From Chlamydiota bacterium (GTDB lineage Bacteria > Auribacterota > Tritonobacteria > UBA1439), in the NCBI GenBank assembly GCA_012729785.1, contig JAAYCL010000044.1, forward strand, positions 58,793 to 122,792: a DNA stretch of 64,000 nucleotides, written 5' to 3'. The notes below the pieces were generated by a model. The model made no database searches, was not told the origin of the DNA, and saw only the letters and a list, made by a program, of their open reading frames with translations. Made by a program: the position numbers and the translations under genes. Positions 33,526 through 42,858 of the stretch are shown in pieces. The first letter of the stretch is position 1; each line of letters begins with the position of its first letter.

Positions 33526-34967
33526 AGGTTAAGTTCGTCAACGCAACCCTCGGGGGCGACTACAGCGCGCTCGACATCGCCATCACCTGCCTGGCCACCT
33601 ACCTGAACGAGAGGACGCCGCATCGCGCCACGATTACGGACCTGACGTTCAGGCGGAGGGTGTGGAAAGAAAAGCTGCTGGCCGACATCGACCGGGATGC
33701 GCCGGACCTGATCGGCATCTCCGCCAACACGATGTACATGCAGTACGTGAAGGAGGTCATCGCGCACATCGCGCGGCACCGCAACCTCCCGGTTATCCTC
33801 GGCGGCTACCACGCGTCGCTCAAACCCGAGGAGACGCTCTCGCTTCCCGGCGTGGACGCCCTTTTCATCGGAGACGGGGAGCTCACCCTCGCCGACTATC
33901 TAAACCGCCTCGAGGGGGGCGGGGACGTCTCGCAGATCCCCGGCGTCTGGACGAAGCGCAACGGAACCATCGTCAAGACCGGCCGGGGGTGTTTCATCAA
34001 GGAGATCGACAGTCTCCCGATCCCCAACTGGGACCTCTGGGAGGATCTGGACCTCTACTTCTACTTCCTGGGGATGCTCTACATCATCGGCACGCGCGGC
34101 TGCCCGTTCAAGTGCACCTACTGCGACGCGCACGGCATCTCGGAGGCGGTGGAGGGGCAGTACTACCGGGTGCGGGACCCGGTCAGCTACGCGCAGGAGA
34201 TCGCCTTTCAGTGGGAGAAATATAAGCACCGGAACATGCGGCTCGCCCAGCTCTTCGACCAGATCCCCACCGCCAGCATCGCGTGGCTGCGTCCGTTCTG
34301 CGAGTCCTACATGCAGACGAGCGCCTGGGGAAAACTGCGGTACAGCATGTTCGCCCGCATCGACCAGCTCGACGAGGAGAAGCTGGAGCTGCTGGGCAAG
34401 TCGGGGTGCGCCCTCCTGCGCGTCGGGATCGAGTCCGGGAACGACTTCATCCGCAACGAGGTCTACGGCAAGCATATCTCCCGGGAGAAGATTAAGGAGA
34501 TCTTCAGGATCGCCAAGGCGAACGGCATCGGCTTCACGGCGTTCAACATCCTCGGGGGCCCCGCCGAAACCCCGGCGACGCTGCGGGACACCATCCGGCT
34601 CGCCATGGAGCTCGACGCGAACCGGACCGCCTTTTTCATCTACAAGCCGTTCACCGAGGAGGGATGCCGGCAGATCTACCAGTACGGCGGATGGATAGAC
34701 GATGCGCGGTGGAAGGCGGCCGACAACATCACCTTCGGCGCCGTGGTCGAATCGAAGAAGCTAAGGGTCAGGACGGTGGAACGGTACCAGAAAATCGCCT
34801 ACTTCCTCACCTTCGGCAGACGCCTGCTCAGGATGATCCTGCGCCAGAAGCTACGGTACTTCAGGAACCTCTTCGTCTACCTCCGGCGGGGGTGGCGGTA
34901 CGGCCTGCACTTCGGCTACACGATGATCTACTACCACATCTACGGCTACGACAACGTCGACAAATGA
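33522..34967 (+). CDS. B12-binding domain radical SAM protein
   Basis: A 481-residue class B radical SAM enzyme. GGYHAS near 94 and GDGE near 117 mark the cobalamin domain; the cluster cysteines are C194, C198 and C201 (CPFKCTYC). The last ~60 residues are basic and aromatic (LRYFRNLFVYLRRGWRYG), ending in an unusual Tyr-rich GYTMIYYHIYGY, unlike the FYxRPxY tail of its paralogues. It is coupled by ATGA at both ends, so it is translated together with the rSAM genes on each side. Confidence 0.87.
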   Translation: MKVKFVNATLGGDYSALDIAITCLATYLNERTPHRATITDLTFRRRVWKEKLLADIDRDAPDLIGISANTMYMQYVKEVIAHIARHRNLPVILGGYHASLKPEETLSLPGVDALFIGDGELTLADYLNRLEGGGDVSQIPGVWTKRNGTIVKTGRGCFIKEIDSLPIPNWDLWEDLDLYFYFLGMLYIIGTRGCPFKCTYCDAHGISEAVEGQYYRVRDPVSYAQEIAFQWEKYKHRNMRLAQLFDQIPTASIAWLRPFCESYMQTSAWGKLRYSMFARIDQLDEEKLELLGKSGCALLRVGIESGNDFIRNEVYGKHISREKIKEIFRIAKANGIGFTAFNILGGPAETPATLRDTIRLAMELDANRTAFFIYKPFTEEGCRQIYQYGGWIDDARWKAADNITFGAVVESKKLRVRTVERYQKIAYFLTFGRRLLRMILRQKLRYFRNLFVYLRRGWRYGLHFGYTMIYYHIYGYDNVDK

Positions 34968-36388
34968 GGATTGCCTTCGTCCACAGCTTCCCCCAGGAAT
35001 ACCACGGCATCATGTACCTCGCCGCGGCGCTCAAGGCCGCGGGGCACGAGTGCGAGGTGTTCGTCACCTCGCTCGAGAAGAACATCCTCGGGGAGCTCGC
35101 CCGTTTCGCCCCCCGCCTCGTGGGTTTCTCCTGCACCACCGGCGAGCACCTCGCGATGGCGCGCCTTGCCGGACGGGTCAGGCGGGAGCTCGGCGCGATG
35201 ACCGTCTTCGGCGGAGCGCACGCGACCGTCTGCCCCGAGATCGTCGAGCACGAGGGCGTGGACGCCGTCTGCGTCGGGGAGGGGGAGGACGCCCTCTGCG
35301 AGCTCGCGGCGGTCCTGGAGCGGAACGGAGAGATCGCCGAAATCAGGAACCTTTGGGTCAAGCGCGGCGGCGCCGTGGTGAAGAACGAACCCAGGCCGCT
35401 GCGGGAGGATCTCGAGAGCCTCCCCCGGCCCGACTGGTCCCTGTACTACAAGTACCGGTTCCTCCGCGAGAAGACGACGAAGACGTTCATCGGGAGCCGT
35501 GGGTGCCCGTTCCGCTGCACCTTCTGCACGGACCCGTATTTCCAGTCGCTCTACCGCGGGAAGGGGAGGTACCTCAGGATGCGGGCTCCGCGGAGCTTCG
35601 CCGCGGAGATACGGGAGCAGAAGGAGATCCTGCGCTTCGACACGGTCACCTTCGACGACGAGGTCTTCGTCTGGAACAGGGACTGGCTGCGCGAGTTCCT
35701 CCCTCTCTATCGCAGGGAGGTCGGCCTCCCGTTCTTCTGCGGCGTCAGGGCGGACACCCTGACCGAGGAGATCGTGGGCGAGTTGCGCGAGGCCGGCTGC
35801 TACGGGATGTCGTTCGGCGTCGAGAGCGGGAGCGAATTCGTCCGGAACGAAATAGGGGGGAAGGGGATCAGCAACGAGCAGATCGTCTCGGCGGCCCGGT
35901 GGGTGAAGGCGCGGGGGATCATTTTGAGGACGACCAGCATGTTCTGCATGCCGGGCGAGACCCCCGCGCGGGCCTGGGAGACCGTGCGCCTCAACGTCGA
36001 CTGCCGGGTCGACCACCCGTTCGCCTACGTCTACCAGCCCCTCCCGAAGACCGGGATGTACGACTACGCCAAGGCGCGCGGCTACCTCGGCGACGGGTTC
36101 AACTTCGACCGGCTCGAGCCGCTCCACCTCGGCGACAATCCTTTGCGGCTGGAGAGGAAGGGGGAAATCCTGAACATCCAGAAGCTCTTTTACCTCGCGG
36201 TCCGCCACCCGCGCCTCATCCCCCTGCTGCGGCTCCTCGTGAAACTCCCCCCGAACCCGCTCTTCAACGGAATCTTCAAGATCTGCCTGGTGAGGAACTA
36301 CTCGCGCTACAAGAAACTGGGCCTGCGCAAGACCCTCGCGATCGCCCTGAAGACGCGCGGTATCGCGCAGGAGGTCGAACCGCTATGA
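34964..36388 (+). CDS. B12-binding domain radical SAM protein
   Basis: A 474-residue class B radical SAM enzyme. GGAHAT near 83 and VGEGED near 104 are in the cobalamin domain, and C181, C185 and C188 (CPFRCTFC) bind the cluster. The tail has RHPRLIPLLRLLVKLP, which resembles the tail of the B12-rSAM at 41.1-42.6 kb, so these two are close paralogues. The ATG lies inside the previous stop and the stop overlaps the next ATG, placing it between an rSAM and a FAD oxidoreductase in one coupled unit. Confidence 0.88.
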   Translation: MRIAFVHSFPQEYHGIMYLAAALKAAGHECEVFVTSLEKNILGELARFAPRLVGFSCTTGEHLAMARLAGRVRRELGAMTVFGGAHATVCPEIVEHEGVDAVCVGEGEDALCELAAVLERNGEIAEIRNLWVKRGGAVVKNEPRPLREDLESLPRPDWSLYYKYRFLREKTTKTFIGSRGCPFRCTFCTDPYFQSLYRGKGRYLRMRAPRSFAAEIREQKEILRFDTVTFDDEVFVWNRDWLREFLPLYRREVGLPFFCGVRADTLTEEIVGELREAGCYGMSFGVESGSEFVRNEIGGKGISNEQIVSAARWVKARGIILRTTSMFCMPGETPARAWETVRLNVDCRVDHPFAYVYQPLPKTGMYDYAKARGYLGDGFNFDRLEPLHLGDNPLRLERKGEILNIQKLFYLAVRHPRLIPLLRLLVKLPPNPLFNGIFKICLVRNYSRYKKLGLRKTLAIALKTRGIAQEVEPL

Positions 36389-37665
36389 CGGTTGAACGGT
36401 GCGACGCGATCGTGCTCGGGGGAGGGCCCGCCGGCCTCGCCGCCGCGGATCGTCTGGCGGAGGGGGGGATGCGGGTCGTCCTTCTCGAGGCGGACACGGA
36501 GCTCGGCGGCCTGGCGAAATCGTTCCGGCAGGACGGGAAGTGGATCCCGATCACCTACCACCACGTCATGGGGATCGACACCGCCACCCACCGGTTCCTG
36601 AAAAGGTTCGGTTTGTGGGAATCGATGGTCTGGAAGAGCATCAAGGTCGTCTTCTGGTTCCACGGGAAGGCGTACCCGCTCGTGCAGCCGTGGCACATCC
36701 TCGGCTTCGCCCCGCTCACCCCCCTGGAACGGCTCCGCCTCGTCCGTTTCGGCGTGGTCTGCTATTTCAAGAAGAACTGGCACGCGTTCGACGCGGTCAG
36801 GAGCGACGAATGGATCGAGCGGATGCTCGGCGGGAGGGCGCGGAAGGCGATCTTCGAGCCGCTCGCCGAGATGGAGTTCGGGACGCCCCTCTCCGCGGTG
36901 AGCAGCGGCTGGCTCGGCTACCGCCTCCACGAGAGCGCCCGGAACAGGTCCAGCTACGGCTACCCGTCCAAGGACCTGAAGGCGCTCATCGACGGGATCG
37001 CCGCGGCCGTCGAGAAGAAGGGCGGGCGCATCATGCGGGGGGTCGAGGCGGTCCGGGTGGGGCGGGGGACGGTGGAGGCCGTCGGCCCGAACGGGACGCG
37101 GCACCGCCTGGAGTCGCCGAGGATCGTCAGCGCCGTCCCGCCGGAGATACTGCTGCGCATACACGAGGAGCCGGGGCGGCTGGATCCGGAACTCTCCACG
37201 ATCCGCTACCGCCCCCTCATCTGCATGTGCTTCGGCTCGCGCCACCTCATCTCGCCGCACTACTGGAACGTCTTCATGGAGCCGGTCCTCCGTTTCGGGG
37301 GCATCTTCAACCACACCGCCCTCTTCCCGGAGGGGGGGGCGCACGGGGAATATGTCTACTACCTGTTCAGCTACGCCGACGAGGAATCCCCCCTCTACCG
37401 GACCTCCGAGGAGGAACTCGCGGCGATCTACCTCGAGGACATCCGCACCGTCTGCCCGAAATTCGACTATCTTTGGCGGAGGATATTCAAGATACCGTAC
37501 AGCACGCCCCGGTACGGCCTCGGGTACAAAAACCCGCCCGTCGAGAGCGTCTACCCCGGCCTCTTCTTCGCCGGTGTGTACCGCAGGTACCCCTGCACCA
37601 GGACGATGCACACGGCGCTGCTGAGCGGCTGCGAGACGGCGGCGGCGGTTCTGAAGAAGGGGTGA
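36385..37665 (+). CDS. FAD-dependent oxidoreductase (protoporphyrinogen oxidase / UDP-galactopyranose mutase-like)
   Basis: A 426-residue flavoprotein. The FAD-binding GGGPAGLAAADRL is at 12-24 and the following LLEADTELGG near 35 binds the ribose. The C-terminus has LFFAGVYRRYP, the second FAD contact of the amine oxidase/PPOX superfamily. It could be a desaturase, oxidase or mutase of a sugar or lipid intermediate. It is coupled by ATGA to the upstream B12-rSAM gene and precedes a polyprenyl-phosphate mannosyltransferase by four bases. The 52.5 kb gene has a similar architecture. Confidence 0.8.
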   Translation: MTVERCDAIVLGGGPAGLAAADRLAEGGMRVVLLEADTELGGLAKSFRQDGKWIPITYHHVMGIDTATHRFLKRFGLWESMVWKSIKVVFWFHGKAYPLVQPWHILGFAPLTPLERLRLVRFGVVCYFKKNWHAFDAVRSDEWIERMLGGRARKAIFEPLAEMEFGTPLSAVSSGWLGYRLHESARNRSSYGYPSKDLKALIDGIAAAVEKKGGRIMRGVEAVRVGRGTVEAVGPNGTRHRLESPRIVSAVPPEILLRIHEEPGRLDPELSTIRYRPLICMCFGSRHLISPHYWNVFMEPVLRFGGIFNHTALFPEGGAHGEYVYYLFSYADEESPLYRTSEEELAAIYLEDIRTVCPKFDYLWRRIFKIPYSTPRYGLGYKNPPVESVYPGLFFAGVYRRYPCTRTMHTALLSGCETAAAVLKKG

Positions 37666-37669
37666 GCGG

Positions 37670-38425
37670 ATGGAACGGCCCCCGCCTGCGCCGTCGAATG
37701 TGCCGCCGGGGAAACGGATCCTGATCGTCATCCCCGTCTACAACGAGCGGGAGAACATCGTCGGCCTGCTTGACCAGCTCCTCGCCATCCCGCCCGCCCT
37801 CGACGTCCTCCTCATCGAGGACAACTCCCCGGACGGCACGGGGGCGGTCGTGGACGCCTACAGCCGGGAGAATCCCCGCGTCGCGGTCATACACCGGCCC
37901 GGAAAACTCGGCCTCGGCACCGCCTACGTCCGCGGGTTCGCCTACGCCATCGGGAACGGGTACGACTACGTCATCGAGATGGACGCCGACAACTCCCACG
38001 ACCCCAAGTACATAGCCCCGTTCATCGAGGCGATCGAGGGATACGACCTCGTGATCGGCTCCCGTTATCTGAAGGGGGTGAGCTCGGTCAACTGGCCGTT
38101 CTGGCGCCTCGTGATGAGCTACCTCGCCAACAAGTACGTGCGCTTCGTGTCGGGGATGCCGTACACCGACTGCACCGGGGGCTACAAGATCATCTCCCGC
38201 CGTGCGCTCGAGGCGATCGACCTCCGCGAGGTGAAGTCCAACTCCTTTTCGTTCCAGTTCGAGCTTCTCTACCGGATGCACGCGAAGGGGATGCGGATCA
38301 GGGAGATTCCCATCATCTTCTACGAGCGCGCCATCGGGAAGTCCAAGATGGACAAGAAGACGTTCTTCGAGGCGCTTTTGAAGGTAATCCAGCTCCGCCT
38401 GAAGCGTGCGCGTGGGCGGCTCTGA
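37670..38425 (+). CDS. Polyprenol monophosphomannose synthase (DPM1-like GT2)
   Basis: A 251-residue GT2 protein of the dolichol-phosphate mannose synthase type without membrane domain. Signature motifs are YNERENI near 24, EDNSPDGTG near 49, RPGKLGLGTAYVRGF near 75 and EMDADNSHDP near 103. The C-terminal KSKMDKKTFFEAL is typical. It transfers mannose or a related sugar from GDP-mannose to polyprenyl phosphate, providing the donor for GT-C membrane enzymes. It closes the long plus-strand operon, four bases after the FAD oxidoreductase gene. A second copy of the family lies at 55.0-55.9 kb. Confidence 0.9.
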   Translation: MERPPPAPSNVPPGKRILIVIPVYNERENIVGLLDQLLAIPPALDVLLIEDNSPDGTGAVVDAYSRENPRVAVIHRPGKLGLGTAYVRGFAYAIGNGYDYVIEMDADNSHDPKYIAPFIEAIEGYDLVIGSRYLKGVSSVNWPFWRLVMSYLANKYVRFVSGMPYTDCTGGYKIISRRALEAIDLREVKSNSFSFQFELLYRMHAKGMRIREIPIIFYERAIGKSKMDKKTFFEALLKVIQLRLKRARGRL

Positions 38426-38428
38426 GAG

Positions 38429-39039
38429 ATGAAGACGCCGTCCTCTTCGCGCGAAAAGGCTTTTCGTGGCGCGCGTCCCGCGCCGAAACGCTTGCTGAAG
38501 ACGCTCGGCGAGGTCGCGGCAATCCTCGGGATAGCTCTCCTCGTGGTGTTCCTCTTCTTGCATGTGCCCATGAACGCCGATTCATATGTTCCCTACACCA
38601 ACCTCGCGTGGGAGCACTTCATGTCCATGTCGATTGGGGCGTGGAGTACATCAAGGCGCTCTACGGGAACCGGGACCAGTGCAACGTGGCGGCGTGGCCG
38701 ATGGATTCCGACGAGGTCGTGCGGAGGGTGTGCGACATCTGCCGGCAGACAGGCAGAACGCCGATGTTCATACGGATGAAGGAGCGGTCAGGCACCGACC
38801 TCGCGTTTTTGAAGAGGAACTTCTGGGGGCTCGTGCCGATGCAACTCGACTGCGATGCCGGCGCGTGGGAGATCTGGTGCCGGCCCGTGAGAAGGTGGAG
38901 GAGATACTCGCACGGGGGATACGGCGCGGCCCCCGGGACCGCACACTACCCGCGCAGCCGGTACTTCAGGAGCGCGCAGAAGATCCTCGGCACGTCCCGC
39001 CAACTTATCTTCTTTCCCTGGTCGAAGCGCCGCGGGTAG
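38429..39039 (+). pseudogene. Internally deleted and frameshifted membrane protein gene
   Basis: The 5' end (38429 to ~38615) matches the start of the intact gene at 42.86 kb: LGEVAAILGIALLVV and SYVPYTNLAW against LGEATAILGISLLVV and TYLPYSNLAW. The 3' part, in another frame from ~38610, matches its C-terminus: VDWGVEYIKALYG, QCNVAAWPMDS and PMFIRMKE against VDWGTYSIKALYG, QCNVWVWPVDS and PMFIRMKE. About 415 codons in between are gone and the two parts are out of frame. The 3' end overlaps the convergent glycosyltransferase gene. Confidence 0.82.
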
Positions 39040-39650
39040 TACCTGACGGGGACCTCATGGATGCGGTGCCCGCGCTTGAGGAGCTTGGCCGCGATTTCCA
39101 CCTCGATGCCGAAGCCGTCGGATTTGATGTCGAGTGACCGGAAGATGTCCGTTCTGATGAGTTTGTAGCCGATCATGACGTCCGTGACGGTGGCGGTGAA
39201 GAGGACGTTGACCAAGAAATTGAGGGCGAGCCCCGCGAGGAACACCGCCCTGTCGGCCGACGATCCCTGGACGGCGTGGTGGTAGTCGTAGTTGATCATC
39301 CGGGTCCCGAAGACGACGTCCGAGACCCCCTCCCGCACGGGCTCCAGCAAAAAACGATAGTCGTCGGGGTCGAGCTCCAGATCGGCGTCCTGGATGATGA
39401 CGTAGTCGCCGGTCGCGTGCGCGAGGCCGGTCCGTATCGCCGCCCCCTTTCCGCTGTTGCGCTCGTGGCGGACGATCGTCGCCTTCCCCTGCAGCGCATC
39501 GCGGGCGAGATCCCCGGAGCCGTCGGTCGAGCAGTCGTCCACGACGATGAGTTCCTTCTCGGCGGGGATCTGCACCGCGAGGACCTTCCGCGCGATATCG
39601 AGGATCGTGCTTTTCTCGTTGTAGCAGGGGATGATGATGCTGAGTTTCAT
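38946..39650 (-). CDS. Glycosyltransferase family 2 (DPM1-like)
   Basis: A 234-residue GT2 enzyme with [11 protein letters not shown] near 6, [10 protein letters not shown] near 36 and [10 protein letters not shown] near 85 as metal site. A hydrophobic stretch near 135-160 may touch the membrane. The C-terminal [13 protein letters not shown] is common in bacterial DPM1-like enzymes that load sugars on polyprenyl phosphate. It is the last gene of a four-gene minus-strand operon, seven bases after the deacetylase gene. The specific sugar is unknown. Confidence 0.87.
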   Translation of the reverse strand: MKLSIIIPCYNEKSTILDIARKVLAVQIPAEKELIVVDDCSTDGSGDLARDALQGKATIVRHERNSGKGAAIRTGLAHATGDYVIIQDADLELDPDDYRFLLEPVREGVSDVVFGTRMINYDYHHAVQGSSADRAVFLAGLALNFLVNVLFTATVTDVMIGYKLIRTDIFRSLDIKSDGFGIEVEIAAKLLKRGHRIHEVPVRYYPRRFDQGKKISWRDVPRIFCALLKYRLRG

Positions 39651-39657
39651 CGGTTCC

Positions 39658-40380
39658 TTACGCGCCGAAATCGACCGAGAGGGCCAGCCCCTCGGCGCCG
39701 CGCAGTTGTTCGGCTATTGTAACCGTCCTGAGCCCGCAGTCAAGGATAAGCTCCCGGGTGACGGGCCCGTAACGCGTCCCGAGGAAACCGTACGGATGCA
39801 CGCAGAGGACCCTCCCGGGGAGAAGGTGGGGGCGGAGGGCGTCTGCGATTTCTTCAGGGCCGGGCTCGTGCAGGATCAGGGGGACGTCCATAAAGGCGAT
39901 GCACCGCTCCATCGGGTCCAGCCGGGCGGCGGAGCAGAGCAGCGACGAGGAGTAGGCGATCCCCAGGCGCCTCAAAACGGGGTAGCAGCCGGGGGCCATG
40001 GCGAGGTTCGGCGCGCGGTAGCCGCTGAACGAGATGCCGGCGCGCCGGAAGGCGGCGATGCAGCGTTGCAGGTCGGTCTCAAACCGCGCGGGCGTCATCC
40101 GGTTTGGCGAGAGGTGATGGTATCCGTGGAGGCCGATCTCGCAGCCGAGCCCCTGCATCCTCAGCGCCCAGCCGGTGTTCTTCTCGATGAACGATCCCGT
40201 CGCAAAGACCGTTATCCGCAGGCCGTTTCGAACGAGTCCCTCCAGGTAGGCGCGTGTCGTCGCCGCGTCGCATCTCGTCGCGCACCTGTAGAATCGGAGC
40301 AGGGCGCTCGGAGCGGACAGGCCGCCCGAGGTTCGCCAGACATTCAGGCCGGCATGCCATTTCTCGCGAAGAGTGCTCAC
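39658..40380 (-). CDS. Polysaccharide deacetylase-like (NodB homology) protein
   Basis: A 240-residue protein. Motif 2 is HGYHH (His-x3-His, metal ligands) in [11 protein letters not shown], and motif 3 is [15 protein letters not shown] near 55 is the usual strand after motif 1. The TFDDG motif 1, which holds the catalytic base and a metal ligand, is not visible: in its place is RCDAATT, with a single Asp. It may be a deacetylase with altered chemistry or a binding protein. GTG start. Between the methyltransferase and GT2 genes in a tight operon. Confidence 0.74.
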   Translation of the reverse strand: MSTLREKWHAGLNVWRTSGGLSAPSALLRFYRCATRCDAATTRAYLEGLVRNGLRITVFATGSFIEKNTGWALRMQGLGCEIGLHGYHHLSPNRMTPARFETDLQRCIAAFRRAGISFSGYRAPNLAMAPGCYPVLRRLGIAYSSSLLCSAARLDPMERCIAFMDVPLILHEPGPEEIADALRPHLLPGRVLCVHPYGFLGTRYGPVTRELILDCGLRTVTIAEQLRGAEGLALSVDFGA

Positions 40381-40381
40381 G

Positions 40382-41104
40382 TCAGTCTCGAGTGCGAGGC
40401 GCGCAGGCCGTCCGCGCGCATACGACGACGATCTCCTCGGCCATCCGGCGCAGGCGGAGCTTCTCGATCGCCGTCAGGGGGAGCCGTATCAGGGGGCTCC
40501 TGAAGGCATAGCCTATGTGGACGCGGTGGTGCTCCAGGACGGCGTATCCGCTCCGGGTCACCATCTCCTTCAGCGCCCTGAGCGAGTAGGTCCTGTGGAT
40601 ATCGGGCATCCGGTCATTCTCGAGCATCCTGAAGACGAACCGGAAGAGCGGGTCGAGGAACCGCTTGATGAGGGCGGGCAGCGATGTTGCGCTGGGCACG
40701 ATGAGGATGAGGAGCCCATCCGCGGCGAGGACCCTGTGCGCCTCCTTCAACATCTCTCCGGGGTGGGGGAGGCAGTGGAACGTCCCGATGCTGAAGATGC
40801 CCCCCAGGGAACCGGTTTGGAAAGGCAGGCATTCCGCCGAGGCGACCACCCGATGCCCGCAGGCGAGCCTCAACGCCCCGGCCGATATGTCGAGTCCGAC
40901 GGGCGTGCACGATCCCTTGAGCCTCGACAGGTAGTCGCCGGTGCCGCAGCCGATGTCAAGGACGATCCTCCCGGCCAACCGGTCCTTCAGGATACGGGCG
41001 ATCGTCTCCTGGTAGCGGGGGTGGCGGAACCACTTGTCTTTCGACAGCTTCCACAGCCGCTCCCACTCTTCCGCCACGCCGCCGAGATCAGCATTCTTCC
41101 GCAT
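40382..41104 (-). CDS. Class I SAM-dependent methyltransferase
   Basis: A 240-residue methyltransferase. The SAM-binding VLDIGCGTGDYL lies near 48, the acidic GLDIS near 70 and the post-motif FSIGTFHCLPHP near 103. It belongs to the broad UbiE/methyltransferase-11 group. The C-terminal part is basic. The ATG at 41104 is used here; a TTG nine bases upstream is also in frame. It overlaps the end of the B12-rSAM gene by 17 bases, so both are co-translated. Substrate unknown. Confidence 0.85.
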   Translation of the reverse strand: MRKNADLGGVAEEWERLWKLSKDKWFRHPRYQETIARILKDRLAGRIVLDIGCGTGDYLSRLKGSCTPVGLDISAGALRLACGHRVVASAECLPFQTGSLGGIFSIGTFHCLPHPGEMLKEAHRVLAADGLLILIVPSATSLPALIKRFLDPLFRFVFRMLENDRMPDIHRTYSLRALKEMVTRSGYAVLEHHRVHIGYAFRSPLIRLPLTAIEKLRLRRMAEEIVVVCARTACAPRTRD

Positions 41105-42566
41105 CTTTTTCAATCCCCGGGAGATATGAGAATATCCGCTTGATGTACTGCGGCAGGTCGCGGTAGGAAGAAGAGGTCGTCGCGAGGCGGAACCTGTACG
41201 AGAGCCCGTGCCAGGCCCAGAACATATAGGTGTAGAGCTTCAGGAGGGGGAGGCGGATCAGGAGCCTGGTCAGCCTGCGGAGGATGAACGGGTGGCTGAC
41301 GGTGATCCCCCACAGCTTGTGGAGCTTCGCAATCTGCATGGTGACCTTCGGATCCCCGAAATCAAGGACCGAGTAGTTCCTGGTGAAAAACTTCTCTCTC
41401 GATCCGGCATCCTGCGGCCTGTAATAGCCGTGGGCGACGACGTAGTCGTGAATGGGCGTCTTCGGGTACGGGTAGAGAATGTTGGCGAGGGCGAAGGTCG
41501 GCCTCAACGTGATCTCGAAGTCCATCGTGCGGAAGGCGTTCTCGAGGGGGTCCTTGACGGGGAGCCCGATGAGGCAGTCCACCTGGAACTTGATCTTGTG
41601 CGCGTGAAGGATGCGCGCGGCCTCCGTGATCTCCTTTCGCGTGGGCACCCGCTTCAGTATCTCCCTGTTGACGTCGTCGTCGGCCGTCTCGAGCGCCATC
41701 TCGATATACGAGACGCCCGCCTTCTTCAGCAGGCGGATCTTCTCGTCCGTGACCAGGTTCGGGATGAAGTTCACGATGAACGGCAGCCCGACCTGCCGCG
41801 GCAGCTTGTCGGCGAACTCCTCGAGCCACTCGACGCTGTGGAGGAGGAAGTTGTCGTCGTAGATGCTGAGGAGTTCCGTGGGGTACCGGTGCCTGACCTC
41901 GTTCACCTCCGCGATGAAGTTGTCCACGGAGCGGGTCCTGACCCCGCCGCCCTTGCCCCGGTACATCTCGTTGAACGCCTTGTTGAAGCAGTACGCGCAC
42001 TGGTACGGGCAGCCCCGTATGGTGAAGAACGTCTTGATCCTGTCCCTCTCCAGGAGCCTGTCCCTCGAGTAGATGAGCTCCCTGTCCGGGAAGGGGATCT
42101 CGTCGAGATTCTCCACCAGCGGGCGGGGGGGGGTGCACCGATACTCCCCGTCACGACGCACGCAGAGGTTCGGAATGGCGTCGACGGGCTTCCCCTGCTC
42201 GACGGCCGAGACGAGGTCCAGCATCGCCTCCTCCCCTTCGCCGATGCACCCCGCGTCCAGGCATTCGTTCAGCACGACCTCGGGGGAGAAGGTGGGGTGG
42301 GGGCCCCCGATCAGGGAGAAGAAGGTGCGGTGCCTCTTCAGGGTGTCGAGGAGGGAGAGGTAGTAGTTGTGTTCTCCCGTCATCGCGCTGACCGCGACGA
42401 TCTCCGGGGCGATGGCATCCACCTTCCTGAGGATCTCGTCGCGCGTGAGCGCGCCGGTGATGAGGAGATCGACCGCCTTGCCGCGCTTCTTCAGAGCGCC
42501 GATGAGGTACATCAACCCCATCCGCTCGTACACCATGGTCTCTTTCAGGAGGAAGAGGGTCTTCAT
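41088..42566 (-). CDS. B12-binding domain radical SAM protein
   Basis: A 492-residue class B radical SAM enzyme. GGPHPT near 87 and GEGEEA near 109 are in the cobalamin domain; C186, C190 and C193 (CPYQCAYC) bind the cluster. The tail has HPFILRRLTRLLIRLP, the same type as the rSAM at 35.0-36.4 kb. It is the first gene of a four-gene operon with a methyltransferase, a NodB-like protein and a GT2. The start is placed where homology begins; the frame stays open to an ATG at 42674, which would add 36 unusual residues. Confidence 0.86.
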   Translation of the reverse strand: MKTLFLLKETMVYERMGLMYLIGALKKRGKAVDLLITGALTRDEILRKVDAIAPEIVAVSAMTGEHNYYLSLLDTLKRHRTFFSLIGGPHPTFSPEVVLNECLDAGCIGEGEEAMLDLVSAVEQGKPVDAIPNLCVRRDGEYRCTPPRPLVENLDEIPFPDRELIYSRDRLLERDRIKTFFTIRGCPYQCAYCFNKAFNEMYRGKGGGVRTRSVDNFIAEVNEVRHRYPTELLSIYDDNFLLHSVEWLEEFADKLPRQVGLPFIVNFIPNLVTDEKIRLLKKAGVSYIEMALETADDDVNREILKRVPTRKEITEAARILHAHKIKFQVDCLIGLPVKDPLENAFRTMDFEITLRPTFALANILYPYPKTPIHDYVVAHGYYRPQDAGSREKFFTRNYSVLDFGDPKVTMQIAKLHKLWGITVSHPFILRRLTRLLIRLPLLKLYTYMFWAWHGLSYRFRLATTSSSYRDLPQYIKRIFSYLPGIEKDAEEC

Positions 42567-42649
42567 TGCGTGGTGCGGGGCGCCGAAGGTGCGCACGCGA
42601 AGATAGTAGCACATCTCGGCGAATACGGAAGCACTTCCTTTGGCCCGTT

Positions 42650-42671
42650 GCCGCCCCTGGAAGGGGGCGGC
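42650..42671. other. GC-rich inverted repeat
   Basis: GCCGCCCC (42650-42657) and GGGGCGGC (42664-42671) form a perfect 8-bp stem with a 6-base loop in the divergent gap between a minus-strand rSAM gene and a plus-strand membrane protein. No T-run follows. It could be a leader structure or operator. Confidence 0.5.
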
Positions 42672-42858
42672 CATTTAAGGCTCCCTATTCGGCGGTCGTT
42701 GGTATATCATCGTGTGCCGCGCGGGAGAGATGCGCCGCACGCGTGCGTATCTCATCGGCTGCATAACGAGGGGGGCCGGCGGCACCGTGGAGTATCCGAT
42801 GCGATCTGCATGCAGCGCGAACACTCACCCAAAGCAGCCGACGCAGCAGGGTTCCCCG

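Noticed and set aside
42567-42674. Longer start for the radical SAM gene at 41088-42566
   Set aside because: The 36 extra residues include the translated hairpin region and lie before the conserved first strand; paralogues begin at the chosen ATG.
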